Under the pieces are notes generated by a model. That model worked only from the letters and a program-made list of their open reading frames with translations, made no database searches and had not been told where the DNA came from. A stretch of DNA of 6,605 nucleotides, taken from positions 1-6,605 of the forward strand of contig JAHEEB010000126.1 of the NCBI GenBank assembly GCA_024640925.1, written 5' to 3'. Source of the DNA: Bacteroidota bacterium (GTDB lineage Bacteria > Bacteroidota > Bacteroidia > Bacteroidales > UBA10428). Numbering within the stretch: the first letter of the stretch is position 1; every line of letters starts with the position of its first letter. Shown piece by piece: positions 1 to 6,605 of this stretch. Position numbers and translations under genes: made by a program.

Positions 1-1530
1 CCCATTTCCTATGTATTTTGTAATTAACGACGAAAGGTCGCGGTTGCTTACCACCACCCATCTTCGTGGGGTTACCCCATTGGTAACGTTATGAAATTTT
101 TCCGGCCACATTTCATAGAAATCATGTAATACATATTTCTTTAATAACTCGCTATGCAGGGCGGCTACACCATTTATGCTATGGCTGCCAACACAGGCAA
201 GGTTTGCCATTCGCACATATCGGCTTCCCGATTCATCAATAATCGACATTCTTTCCAGTTTCCAGTTATCACCAGGGAATTTCTGCTGGACTTCCTGCAA
301 AAACCTGTAGTTAATCTCAAAAATAATTTCAAGGTGACGGGGAAGTAAATTACGGAATAAATCGAGCCTCCATTTTTCTAAGGCCTCGGGCATAAGAGTA
401 TGGTTGGTATAGCCAAATGTGTTAATAGTAATATTCCAGGCTGCATCCCATTCCATATTATATTCATCTAAAAGAAGTCTCATCAGCTCAGCCACGGCAA
501 TTGATGGGTGTGTGTCATTCAACTGAACAGCAAAGTGTGTATGGAATGTTTCCGGTTCATCGTTCTGAAATGAATGAATCCGAAGCATATCTTTTAATGA
601 GCAGGAAACAAAAAAGTATTGCTGGATAAGCCTGAGTTGTTTCCCTGCTTCTTTTTCATCGTTTGGGTAAAGAACTTTTGTTATCGTTTCTGACGATACT
701 TTTTGATCCACTGCTGCATAATATTCTCCCTGGTTAAAGTCATGAAAATCGAATGATTCTATAGCTTCTGCCTTCCAAAGGCGCATAGTAATGCAGTTTT
801 TATCTGTATATCCTATAATTGGTGTATCGTAAGGTATGCCTTTTACTACTCTGCCAGGTTTCCACCTAACACGGTATTTCCCTTTTTCGTCATAATAATC
901 TTCGGTATGACCACCCAAATAGACCTCCTGGCTCAACTCTGGTTTCGCTATTTCCCATGGATTTCCATATTTGAGCCATTTATCTGTAATCTCAACCTGC
1001 CAACCATTATAGATTTCCTGGTCAAAAATTCCAAATTCATAACGAATACCATAACCAAAAGCATCGACTGATAAGTTAGCCAACGAATCGAGAAAACACG
1101 ATGCTAGACGTCCCAAGCCACCATTCCCCAAACCAGGTTCTTCTTCCTGATCTATCAATTCATTCATATCAATAGCGAGGTGTTCCAATGCTTTTATCGT
1201 TTCGTTATAAATATCGAGGGTAACCAAATTATTAGCCAGATGTGGGCCAGGTAAAAATTCTGCCGATAAATAGGAAACAATTTTTTGATCACTTATCTTG
1301 GAATCGATAATGCTTTGTATTCCTTTGGTCCATGAGGCAAGCATCCGATCACGCACTGTATAGGCTAAAGCCATATACAAATTATTTGTATTGGCGTTAA
1401 TGAGAGTACAGCCTTGTAAATAGTACAAATTATCAAGAAATGCTTTAGCAATGGAATCTGCATCCATGCCTGTCCGGATTTCATTCACTGCTGAAGAACT
1501 TTCGAGTTTTGCCATTTTGTCCAATTTCAT
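1..1530 (-). CDS. glgP: Glycogen/maltodextrin phosphorylase, GT35 family (N-terminal 510 codons, runs off left edge)
   Basis: The enzyme cleaves terminal alpha-1,4-glucose units from glycogen or maltodextrin with phosphate, giving glucose-1-phosphate; it is cytoplasmic and uses pyridoxal phosphate. Reading back from 1530 the frame is open for exactly 510 codons to the window edge. Family motifs appear in order: EPGLGNGGLGR (residues 131-141, glycine loop), QLNDTHP (336-342), NHTLMPEALE (376-385), GSHSINGVAALHS (448-460) and HNVTNGVTPRRW (480-491). The family is usually about 800-850 residues, so roughly the last 300, including the PLP-binding lysine region, lie outside the window. I chose the ATG at 1530 because AGGTGAT sits six bases upstream of it; in-frame ATGs at 1578 (16 residues longer) and 1515 (5 shorter) are alternatives. 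The gene follows a 193-base gap and probably has its own promoter. The sequence cannot separate glycogen from maltodextrin preference, so glgP rather than malP is a convention here. Confidence 0.95.
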   Translation of the reverse strand, partial: MKLDKMAKLESSSAVNEIRTGMDADSIAKAFLDNLYYLQGCTLINANTNNLYMALAYTVRDRMLASWTKGIQSIIDSKISDQKIVSYLSAEFLPGPHLANNLVTLDIYNETIKALEHLAIDMNELIDQEEEPGLGNGGLGRLASCFLDSLANLSVDAFGYGIRYEFGIFDQEIYNGWQVEITDKWLKYGNPWEIAKPELSQEVYLGGHTEDYYDEKGKYRVRWKPGRVVKGIPYDTPIIGYTDKNCITMRLWKAEAIESFDFHDFNQGEYYAAVDQKVSSETITKVLYPNDEKEAGKQLRLIQQYFFVSCSLKDMLRIHSFQNDEPETFHTHFAVQLNDTHPSIAVAELMRLLLDEYNMEWDAAWNITINTFGYTNHTLMPEALEKWRLDLFRNLLPRHLEIIFEINYRFLQEVQQKFPGDNWKLERMSIIDESGSRYVRMANLACVGSHSINGVAALHSELLKKYVLHDFYEMWPEKFHNVTNGVTPRRWVVVSNRDLSSLITKYIGNG

Positions 1531-1536
1531 TATATT

Positions 1537-1543
1537 ATCACCT
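1537..1543 (-). promoter_or_regulatory. Shine-Dalgarno-like site for the phosphorylase
   Basis: On the minus strand AGGTGAT lies six bases before the ATG at 1530. It is the best ribosome-binding-like sequence in the window and is the main reason for preferring 1530 over the in-frame ATGs at 1578 and 1515. Bacteroidota depend little on Shine-Dalgarno pairing, so the support is only moderate. Confidence 0.45.
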
Positions 1544-1621
1544 ATTTTATTAGCACAGAATAATTTACCCTTCAACATCGCTCCAGGGAGGTCAGAAATA
1601 AAGAATTAAACTCATGAAGGA

Positions 1622-1636
1622 TTAATCCGTGATTAA
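1622..1636. repeat. Short inverted repeat upstream of the phosphorylase
   Basis: TTAATC and its exact reverse complement GATTAA flank the three bases CGT. The arms are perfect but only six bases long. It lies about 90 bases before the phosphorylase start, where a dimeric regulator could bind, but a repeat this short can occur by chance in AT-rich DNA. Confidence 0.35.
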
Positions 1637-1710
1637 ACCCTGTTTGAAATGCTTATATAAATTTAGAGAATAACCCTGAAATATCACAGGAATAATAGGA
1701 AATTGTTTAG

Positions 1711-1739
1711 ATCCTTATTAGGATTAGGATTTAGGATTA
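1711..1739. repeat. TTAGGA repeat cluster and small palindrome over the glycosyltransferase stop
   Basis: The plus strand reads TTAGGA at 1718-1723, again at 1724-1729, and after one extra T a third time at 1731-1736, followed by TTA. On the coding strand these are TCCTAA units that encode the last residues N-P-K-S and the stop codon itself (1724-1726). The same stretch includes the palindrome ATCCT-TATT-AGGAT (1711-1724), which could form a 5-base-pair stem with a 4-base loop just after the gene. No T-run follows it, so I do not call it a terminator. Confidence 0.5.
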
Positions 1740-2767
1740 TCAATAATTTTCATCACCTTACCAACAACTATTTCAGGTAAAATCCATTCCATACAGGCAA
1801 AATCTCCTCTTCTGCAGATTCCTTTTCCATAAATAGTGCATGGACGACAATCTAATTCGTTTTTTGGAATTTGTACTATATTTTCAACAGGTTGGTTCCA
1901 TGGCCCAAAACCAATTCCCGGATGTGTTGCTCCCCATACAGATATAACTGGTACACCCATGAGTGAAGCCAGATGCATATTTCCAGTATCCATACTTATC
2001 ATAACATGTAACCTGCCAATTAGCGAAAGTTCCTTATCCAAGGTAAAATTTACTACCTGACAAGCCCTAAATCGCGAAGAGATCTTATCCAGTTCTCCAA
2101 TTTCTTCTTTTCCTCCACCAAATAAAAAGATGTGAACCCCTTCCTTTTTTAAAAGAATTTCTATCAGTTTGGATATCTTAGCAATAGGCCATTTTTTTAA
2201 ACTGTGTTTTGCAAAAGGAGCAATCCCAATTCGAATTTTATTTTTAAGTAAGTCCCTTTCAAGAAGTTCATTTATTGATTGAATATTCTTGTTGCCTGGT
2301 TCAAATACAGGAGGTTTCATAGGAGATAAATGAATACCTGCCTTCAAAAATATTGCCTGATATCTTTCGATTGTATGGGGCAATTGAGGCTCTTCTTTCC
2401 TTTTCAAATAAGATTGCTTGATTCTTCTTTCTTTATTAAATGTAAAAACTTTTTTGCCTGTAAACTTAAAGAGAATCGAAAGGAACCTGGTTCGAAGTAC
2501 ACTATGTAAATCTATTATTAAAGTGTAGTCGGCTTGTTTTTTCAGCTCAAGAAAAAGCTTAATGATCCCGGGTAATCCTTTGTGTCTGCTTTTAAAATCA
2601 GCTTTAACTATATGTAATCGGTCAATACCATCGAAAAAAGGGGAATAAAACTTTTTTGTTACAATTGTAATCTCTAAATCGGGATTATTGAGAAGTGCTC
2701 CCCTGATAACCGGGACTGTCAGGGCAACATCGCCCATTGCCGAAAAACGAAAAATCAGGACGTGCAT
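1724..2767 (-). CDS. Glycosyltransferase family 9 protein (heptosyltransferase-like)
   Basis: The protein is 347 residues when started at the ATG at 2767, giving the N-terminus MHVLIFRFSAMGDVALT that is typical of GT9 proteins. G12-D13 match the conserved Gly-Asp near the N-terminus, where the aspartate acts in WaaC-type enzymes. Other hallmarks are IGIAPFAKHSLKKWP (about 180-194), the FLFGGG strand-loop (214-219), and SMDTGNMHLASLMGVPVISV (258-277), the D-x-G-x-x-H nucleotide-sugar signature. GT9 members transfer heptose or related sugars onto lipid A core or other surface glycans at the cytoplasmic face of the inner membrane; the donor and acceptor here are unknown. Four cysteines near the C-terminus (307, 310, 318, 325) form a compact cluster. 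An in-frame TTG at 2806 would add 13 residues by overlapping the upstream gene, but the family N-terminus argues against it. The gene lies 10 bases after the DUF6165-type gene and is surely cotranscribed with it. Confidence 0.92.
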   Translation of the reverse strand: MHVLIFRFSAMGDVALTVPVIRGALLNNPDLEITIVTKKFYSPFFDGIDRLHIVKADFKSRHKGLPGIIKLFLELKKQADYTLIIDLHSVLRTRFLSILFKFTGKKVFTFNKERRIKQSYLKRKEEPQLPHTIERYQAIFLKAGIHLSPMKPPVFEPGNKNIQSINELLERDLLKNKIRIGIAPFAKHSLKKWPIAKISKLIEILLKKEGVHIFLFGGGKEEIGELDKISSRFRACQVVNFTLDKELSLIGRLHVMISMDTGNMHLASLMGVPVISVWGATHPGIGFGPWNQPVENIVQIPKNELDCRPCTIYGKGICRRGDFACMEWILPEIVVGKVMKIIDNPKS

Positions 2768-2777
2768 CAAAAAAAAA

Positions 2778-3149
2778 TTAATATTTTTCGTAAGATTTTT
2801 CTTCAATCAGATTTGAACCAGTGTGCAGGTTAATCTGTTTTTTAATTTCAGAACGTTTATCATTATAGAAATAAACCGAACGGGCAGTTTCAATAAATTT
2901 ATCGCCAAAATCTTTTTTTCGTTCCAAATCACGTATAGTATCTTCTATGTCCCATAACTGAGAATTAATGTCATACAAGGCTTTGTATAATTTATGATCC
3001 TTAGAAAGAATAGTTTTTGCAGCCTCATTTAAAACATCAAATTCTTTCTGAAGATTGATTCGTTTTGCATCTTCTTGAATACGGCCGAGTTTAATTTCTA
3101 TTATAGTAAGTTTATCTATAATTTCTCCATTCGATACTTCAATCTTCAT
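2778..3149 (-). CDS. DUF6165-like small protein of unknown function
   Basis: This 123-residue protein begins MKIEVSNGEIIDKLTIIEIK and ends NLIEEKSYEKY, a pattern I recognise as the DUF6165 family, which has no established function. It is highly charged and almost wholly helical in character, with no signal peptide or membrane segment, so it should be cytoplasmic. A heptad-like stretch around residues 12-50 and the segment LWDIEDTIRDLERKKDFG (65-82) suggest a helical hairpin or coiled coil. Length matches the family, so it appears intact. It starts at an ATG, and the TAA stop is followed 10 bases later by the GT9 start across a run of nine Ts. The pairing suggests a helper or regulatory role in surface glycan synthesis, but that rests only on gene position. 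Family assignment is from memory of the motif pattern. Confidence 0.82.
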   Translation of the reverse strand: MKIEVSNGEIIDKLTIIEIKLGRIQEDAKRINLQKEFDVLNEAAKTILSKDHKLYKALYDINSQLWDIEDTIRDLERKKDFGDKFIETARSVYFYNDKRSEIKKQINLHTGSNLIEEKSYEKY

Positions 3150-3164
3150 TCCAATTTTTTTTCA

Positions 3165-3197
3165 CAAAAATAACCCATTTATAAGATTTCTTACAAA
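3165..3197 (-). promoter_or_regulatory. Candidate Bacteroidota promoter for the DUF6165-GT9 pair
   Basis: On the minus strand TATTTTTG (3165-3172) fits the Bacteroidota -7 consensus TAnnTTTG exactly. TTTG at 3194-3197 could serve as the -33 element with a 21-base spacer, inside the range known for this phylum. The TTTG overlaps the last codons of the upstream hydrolase gene. The spacer contains the interrupted palindrome TAAGA-AA-TCTTA (3182-3193). The resulting leader would be only about 10 bases, which is short and lowers confidence. Confidence 0.4.
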
Positions 3198-3910
3198 CGT
3201 CCAAAAAAACAAGTCAGCTGAAACCAATATTCATCGCTTCCCTGGGTCTCGTCCCAAAGCGCTTTGGCTCCATGAGTACCTCTTCCTTTATCGGGTTTGT
3301 ATATGGTTTTATATTTATTATCTATTCCAGAAAGTATATCGGTAATATAGTTATATTCCAAATCTGTTGAAGTAACAAATATTGGAATAGTAAGCCCTGA
3401 AATAGAGTCTTTAACAGAAATCTCAGGACGAAAATATTCCCCCGGACTAAAAGCTACAACTGCTTTAACATCACGAGTGGTTTTAGCCATAATTAAAGCT
3501 AAAGAGGCAGAATATGAACTTCCAAATAAAATAACACCTTTCCGGTTGAACTTACGAATATAGCTGAGAGCAGCCTTCATATCATTAAGTGCATCGATAT
3601 TCCTGTTTGGAAAATATTGATTGTGTGCCCTGATGGCAGTCTCATTTGCAACATAATTGATCTTACCTCCGCACCTGAGATCAACCGCCAGACAATTGCA
3701 CCCCAATTTTTGCAGCTTTGGTGCAATTGATTTAAACTCTCCTCTGCTTGATTCGGCTTGATGAAACATCAGGATAAAAGGTGCCTGATAATCATTCAGA
3801 TATAGATCGGCTGTTATTTTTAAACTATCTGAAGAAAAGAAACTTACCTTTTCTTGAGAATATGTATAAAGGCTAATAAACAAAATGGGAAAAAATGAGA
3901 TAACCTTCAT
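3191..3910 (-). CDS. Predicted exported alpha/beta hydrolase (dienelactone-hydrolase-like)
   Basis: The 239-residue protein starts with a hydrophobic signal peptide (residues 1-18, MKVISFFPILFISLYTYS) with a likely signal peptidase I site before Q19, so it should be periplasmic or secreted. The rest reads as a compact alpha/beta hydrolase: FHQAESSRGEF (49-59, near the oxyanion region), LAVDLRCGG (74-82), the nucleophile elbow GSSYS (130-134) with S132 as probable nucleophile, D183 in TSTDLE, and H213 in GTHG as the remaining triad members. The elbow is G-x-S-x-S rather than the common G-x-S-x-G. The substrate cannot be told from sequence; an esterase or small carboxyl-ester hydrolase is the safest description. 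It begins 18 bases after the atpC stop, with no evident promoter between, so it may be read from the atp promoter, although its function has no obvious link to ATP synthase. Confidence 0.82.
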   Translation of the reverse strand: MKVISFFPILFISLYTYSQEKVSFFSSDSLKITADLYLNDYQAPFILMFHQAESSRGEFKSIAPKLQKLGCNCLAVDLRCGGKINYVANETAIRAHNQYFPNRNIDALNDMKAALSYIRKFNRKGVILFGSSYSASLALIMAKTTRDVKAVVAFSPGEYFRPEISVKDSISGLTIPIFVTSTDLEYNYITDILSGIDNKYKTIYKPDKGRGTHGAKALWDETQGSDEYWFQLTCFFGRL

Positions 3911-3928
3911 ACAGAGCTAGTATTAATA

Positions 3929-4168
3929 TTATAATTCGGCAAGAACAATAATTGTGTTGCGCTTTACCTCAATAACACCACCTTTAATAGCAATAGTCTT
4001 TTTAACAGACTCATCCGTTACATATTCTATTTCTCCCTCTATTAGTGTTGAAATAATAGGGGCATGACTATGTAAAATCATAAATTTGCCACTCGCTCCA
4101 GGTAATGCAAGGGATTTTACCTTTCCTTTAAAAAGGTTTTTCTCTGGTGTTAATATTTCTAGATTCAC
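3929..4168 (-). CDS. atpC: F1 ATP synthase epsilon subunit, short form
   Basis: Epsilon is part of the central stalk of F1Fo ATP synthase on the cytoplasmic face of the membrane. The 79 residues match the N-terminal beta-sandwich domain: MNLEILTPEKNLFKGKV, the LPGASGKFMIL turn (22-32), HAPIISTL (35-42) and IAIKGGVIEVKRNTIIVLAE at the end. The usual protein is about 130-140 residues and ends in a helical hairpin that inhibits ATP hydrolysis; this one stops before it. Short epsilons are familiar in Bacteroidota, so this is probably natural and not a truncation. The start is GTG at 4168: upstream in the same frame there is only a stop, with no ATG, and AGG lies six bases before it. It follows atpD by 19 bases and shares its transcript. 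Confidence 0.93.
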   Translation of the reverse strand: MNLEILTPEKNLFKGKVKSLALPGASGKFMILHSHAPIISTLIEGEIEYVTDESVKKTIAIKGGVIEVKRNTIIVLAEL

Positions 4169-4187
4169 TTTTAGCCTATTTCAGGAT

Positions 4188-5711
<1,524 letters not shown>

Positions 5712-5731
5712 TTAAATTTATATTATATATG

Positions 5732-5739
5732 CAAAATTA
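5732..5739 (-). promoter_or_regulatory. Likely -7 promoter element for atpDC
   Basis: On the minus strand TAATTTTG matches the Bacteroidota sigma-ABfr -7 consensus TAnnTTTG exactly. It ends 32 bases before the atpD ATG, which would give a leader of about 25 bases, AT-rich and without a Shine-Dalgarno site, as is typical for the phylum. I cannot find a good TTTG -33 partner; the expected interval 17-23 bases upstream reads TTCAATAA. This promoter would drive atpD, atpC and perhaps the hydrolase. Confidence 0.5.
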
Positions 5740-5893
5740 TCACTTTACTTTAAAGTTATTGAATTTAATGGAATAAAAAACTAGAAAATTATGAATACTC
5801 CTATTGTTGCTTTCAAAAAATTGCGGTATTCTTTGAGTTATCGTTCCAATTCTTTATACATTTTCTCAATCCTCCACCTTCAGATGACTGGAA

Positions 5894-5911
5894 ACCATAG
5901 TGACCATAGTG
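5894..5911. repeat. Two tandem copies of a 9-base unit
   Basis: ACCATAGTG occurs at 5894-5902 and again at 5903-5911 without a gap or mismatch. It lies 25 to 42 bases past the stop codon of the CBM9-like gene. Two copies are too few to say whether it has a role. Confidence 0.7.
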
Positions 5912-5935
5912 TCTCAGAGTCTTCTTGGTTGTTAT

Positions 5936-6605
5936 CTAATTATTGCCTGTTCCCTGATCAGTGGATATTAACTTAAGGGTTCCAAATCCATCTGCATTTT
6001 TCCAATGGTCATTTGCTGTAGCTTCTGTTAGAACTACAGAACCAAAAAAATTGTCCCTTACAGCTTTCGTTGGATCTGCTTCTGGTTGATCATCATCATT
6101 GCATGCAAGGGATAACCCTATTATTTTGTTTGTCGAAAGTTTAACCCTTGCGCCATTTATATTATTGTCAGAATAGGTATCATTATATACAATAAGCGAA
6201 AATTCCCAACAAGAAACATTCCCATCTCTCTTCAGAACAAAATCGGGGAAGTGAAATTTGTAATCCTGAACTGTTGAAGTACTCCAGCTGGTACCTGTAA
6301 GATCTTCCACACAGAATTTGGTTGTTGTATCTTTATCACAAGGAAATTTAGTGAATACATGATATGCAAAAGCATTTTCTGCATTGGTGCCCAGTGAAGT
6401 TTCATCATTAGCAGATCCGTCAAAAACATGGTATCCTCCTGATTTGTCTTCATCAATAAACACTTCAAACATATCAAAGTTGTATATATTGGCAGACTCT
6501 CCTTTCACATAAGCATCGGATATAATATCATCCGTTACTTCCAAAAGAATATAGATTAGATTCTTTTCTGCAGACCAGCTAACTTTATATCTGCCATAGA
6601 AATCA
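5936..6605 (-). CDS. CBM9/DOMON-like carbohydrate-binding protein (C-terminal 222 residues, N-terminus beyond right edge)
   Basis: The visible part has the layout of the family 9 carbohydrate-binding fold, a beta-sandwich seen in xylanases and in many stand-alone Bacteroidota surface proteins. Counting from the first visible residue, the pattern is VSWSAEKNLIYILLEVTDD (8-26), FDMFEVFIDEDKSGGYH (43-59), a cysteine-containing middle, SCWEFSLIVYND (131-142) and IIGLSLACNDDD (161-172) ending in FFGSVVL (186-192). The alternation of a tryptophan-bearing strand, V-T-D-D, and F-x-x-F-I-D-x-D is typical of the family. The stop is TAG at 5936-5938. No catalytic domain or sorting tag is seen at the C-terminus; the signal peptide and any further domain would lie outside the window. 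An internal TTG at 6544 is not the start, because the frame and the domain continue upstream to the edge. Binding of sugars is inferred from the fold; the ligand is unknown. Confidence 0.82.
   Translation of the reverse strand, partial: DFYGRYKVSWSAEKNLIYILLEVTDDIISDAYVKGESANIYNFDMFEVFIDEDKSGGYHVFDGSANDETSLGTNAENAFAYHVFTKFPCDKDTTTKFCVEDLTGTSWSTSTVQDYKFHFPDFVLKRDGNVSCWEFSLIVYNDTYSDNNINGARVKLSTNKIIGLSLACNDDDQPEADPTKAVRDNFFGSVVLTEATANDHWKNADGFGTLKLISTDQGTGNN

Larger units (their letters stand above)
1531..1723 (-). other. Intergenic region upstream of the phosphorylase gene
   Basis: This 193-base AT-rich gap separates the stop of the glycosyltransferase gene from the chosen phosphorylase start. 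It holds a TCCTAA repeat cluster at the glycosyltransferase end, an inverted repeat TTAATC-CGT-GATTAA at 1622-1636, and a near-match to the Bacteroidota -7 element (TATTTCTG on the minus strand, 1593-1600, one mismatch to TAnnTTTG) without a recognisable -33 partner. The phosphorylase frame stays open upstream to about 1609, so part of it could be coding if the 1578 start is used. I see no RNA gene and no hairpin followed by a T-run. Confidence 0.6.

Noticed and set aside
154..348. 64-codon open frame on the plus strand
   Set aside because: It is antisense to the well-supported phosphorylase gene, whose motifs cover this stretch.
1711..1724. Intrinsic terminator after the GT9 gene
   Set aside because: The stem is only five base pairs and no T-run follows it on the minus strand.
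1718..1739. Telomere-like or CRISPR-like array from the TTAGGA units
   Set aside because: There are only three short units with no spacers, and they are part of the end of a coding gene.
2768..2806. Extending the GT9 protein 13 residues to a TTG at 2806
   Set aside because: It would overlap the DUF6165-type gene by 29 bases, and the family N-terminus fits the ATG at 2767 exactly.
5813..5935. Transposase or GxxExxY-associated remnant in the intergenic region
   Set aside because: The tail of the open stretch has a loosely similar composition, but there are no terminal inverted repeats, no target duplication and no recognisable motif.
5791..5976. 61-codon open frame on the plus strand
   Set aside because: It runs antisense into the 3' end of the CBM9-like gene, has no recognisable domain, and shows no coding pattern.

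Overview
The window looks like an ordinary housekeeping stretch from a member of the Bacteroidota, most likely Bacteroidales or a near relative. Four things point there. The DNA is AT-rich. There is an atpD-atpC pair whose beta subunit is about 500 residues with an internal insertion and whose epsilon subunit is only 79 residues. Two intergenic regions carry exact matches to the Bacteroidota -7 promoter element TAnnTTTG. Most starts lack a clear Shine-Dalgarno sequence. This placement is inferred from protein character and promoter style; there is no rRNA in the window.

Every gene I accept is on the minus strand, so transcription runs from right to left. From upstream to downstream they are: the C-terminal 222 residues of a CBM9/DOMON-like carbohydrate-binding protein (5936-6605, entering from the right edge); a 236-base intergenic region with a likely promoter; atpD (F1 beta) and atpC (F1 epsilon); a secreted alpha/beta hydrolase 18 bases after atpC; a 41-base gap with a candidate promoter; a DUF6165-type small protein followed 10 bases later by a GT9 (heptosyltransferase-like) glycosyltransferase; a 193-base gap with short repeats and palindromes; and the first 510 codons of a GT35 glycogen/maltodextrin phosphorylase leaving at the left edge.

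The genes fall into functional blocks rather than one pathway. atpD and atpC supply the catalytic and regulatory parts of F1. The other ATP synthase subunits are not here, so the operon is split or continues elsewhere. The DUF6165-GT9 pair looks like a cell-surface glycan or lipopolysaccharide unit. The phosphorylase mobilises storage glycogen or maltodextrin as glucose-1-phosphate. The hydrolase is predicted to be exported and may ride on the atp transcript.

I saw no mobile element, CRISPR array, tRNA, rRNA or riboswitch, and no convincing intrinsic terminator. I did not find a strong candidate for a new biological system. The most worthwhile loose ends are a cysteine quartet in the glycosyltransferase, the tight DUF6165-GT9 pairing, and a frame that stays open past the stop of the CBM9-like gene.
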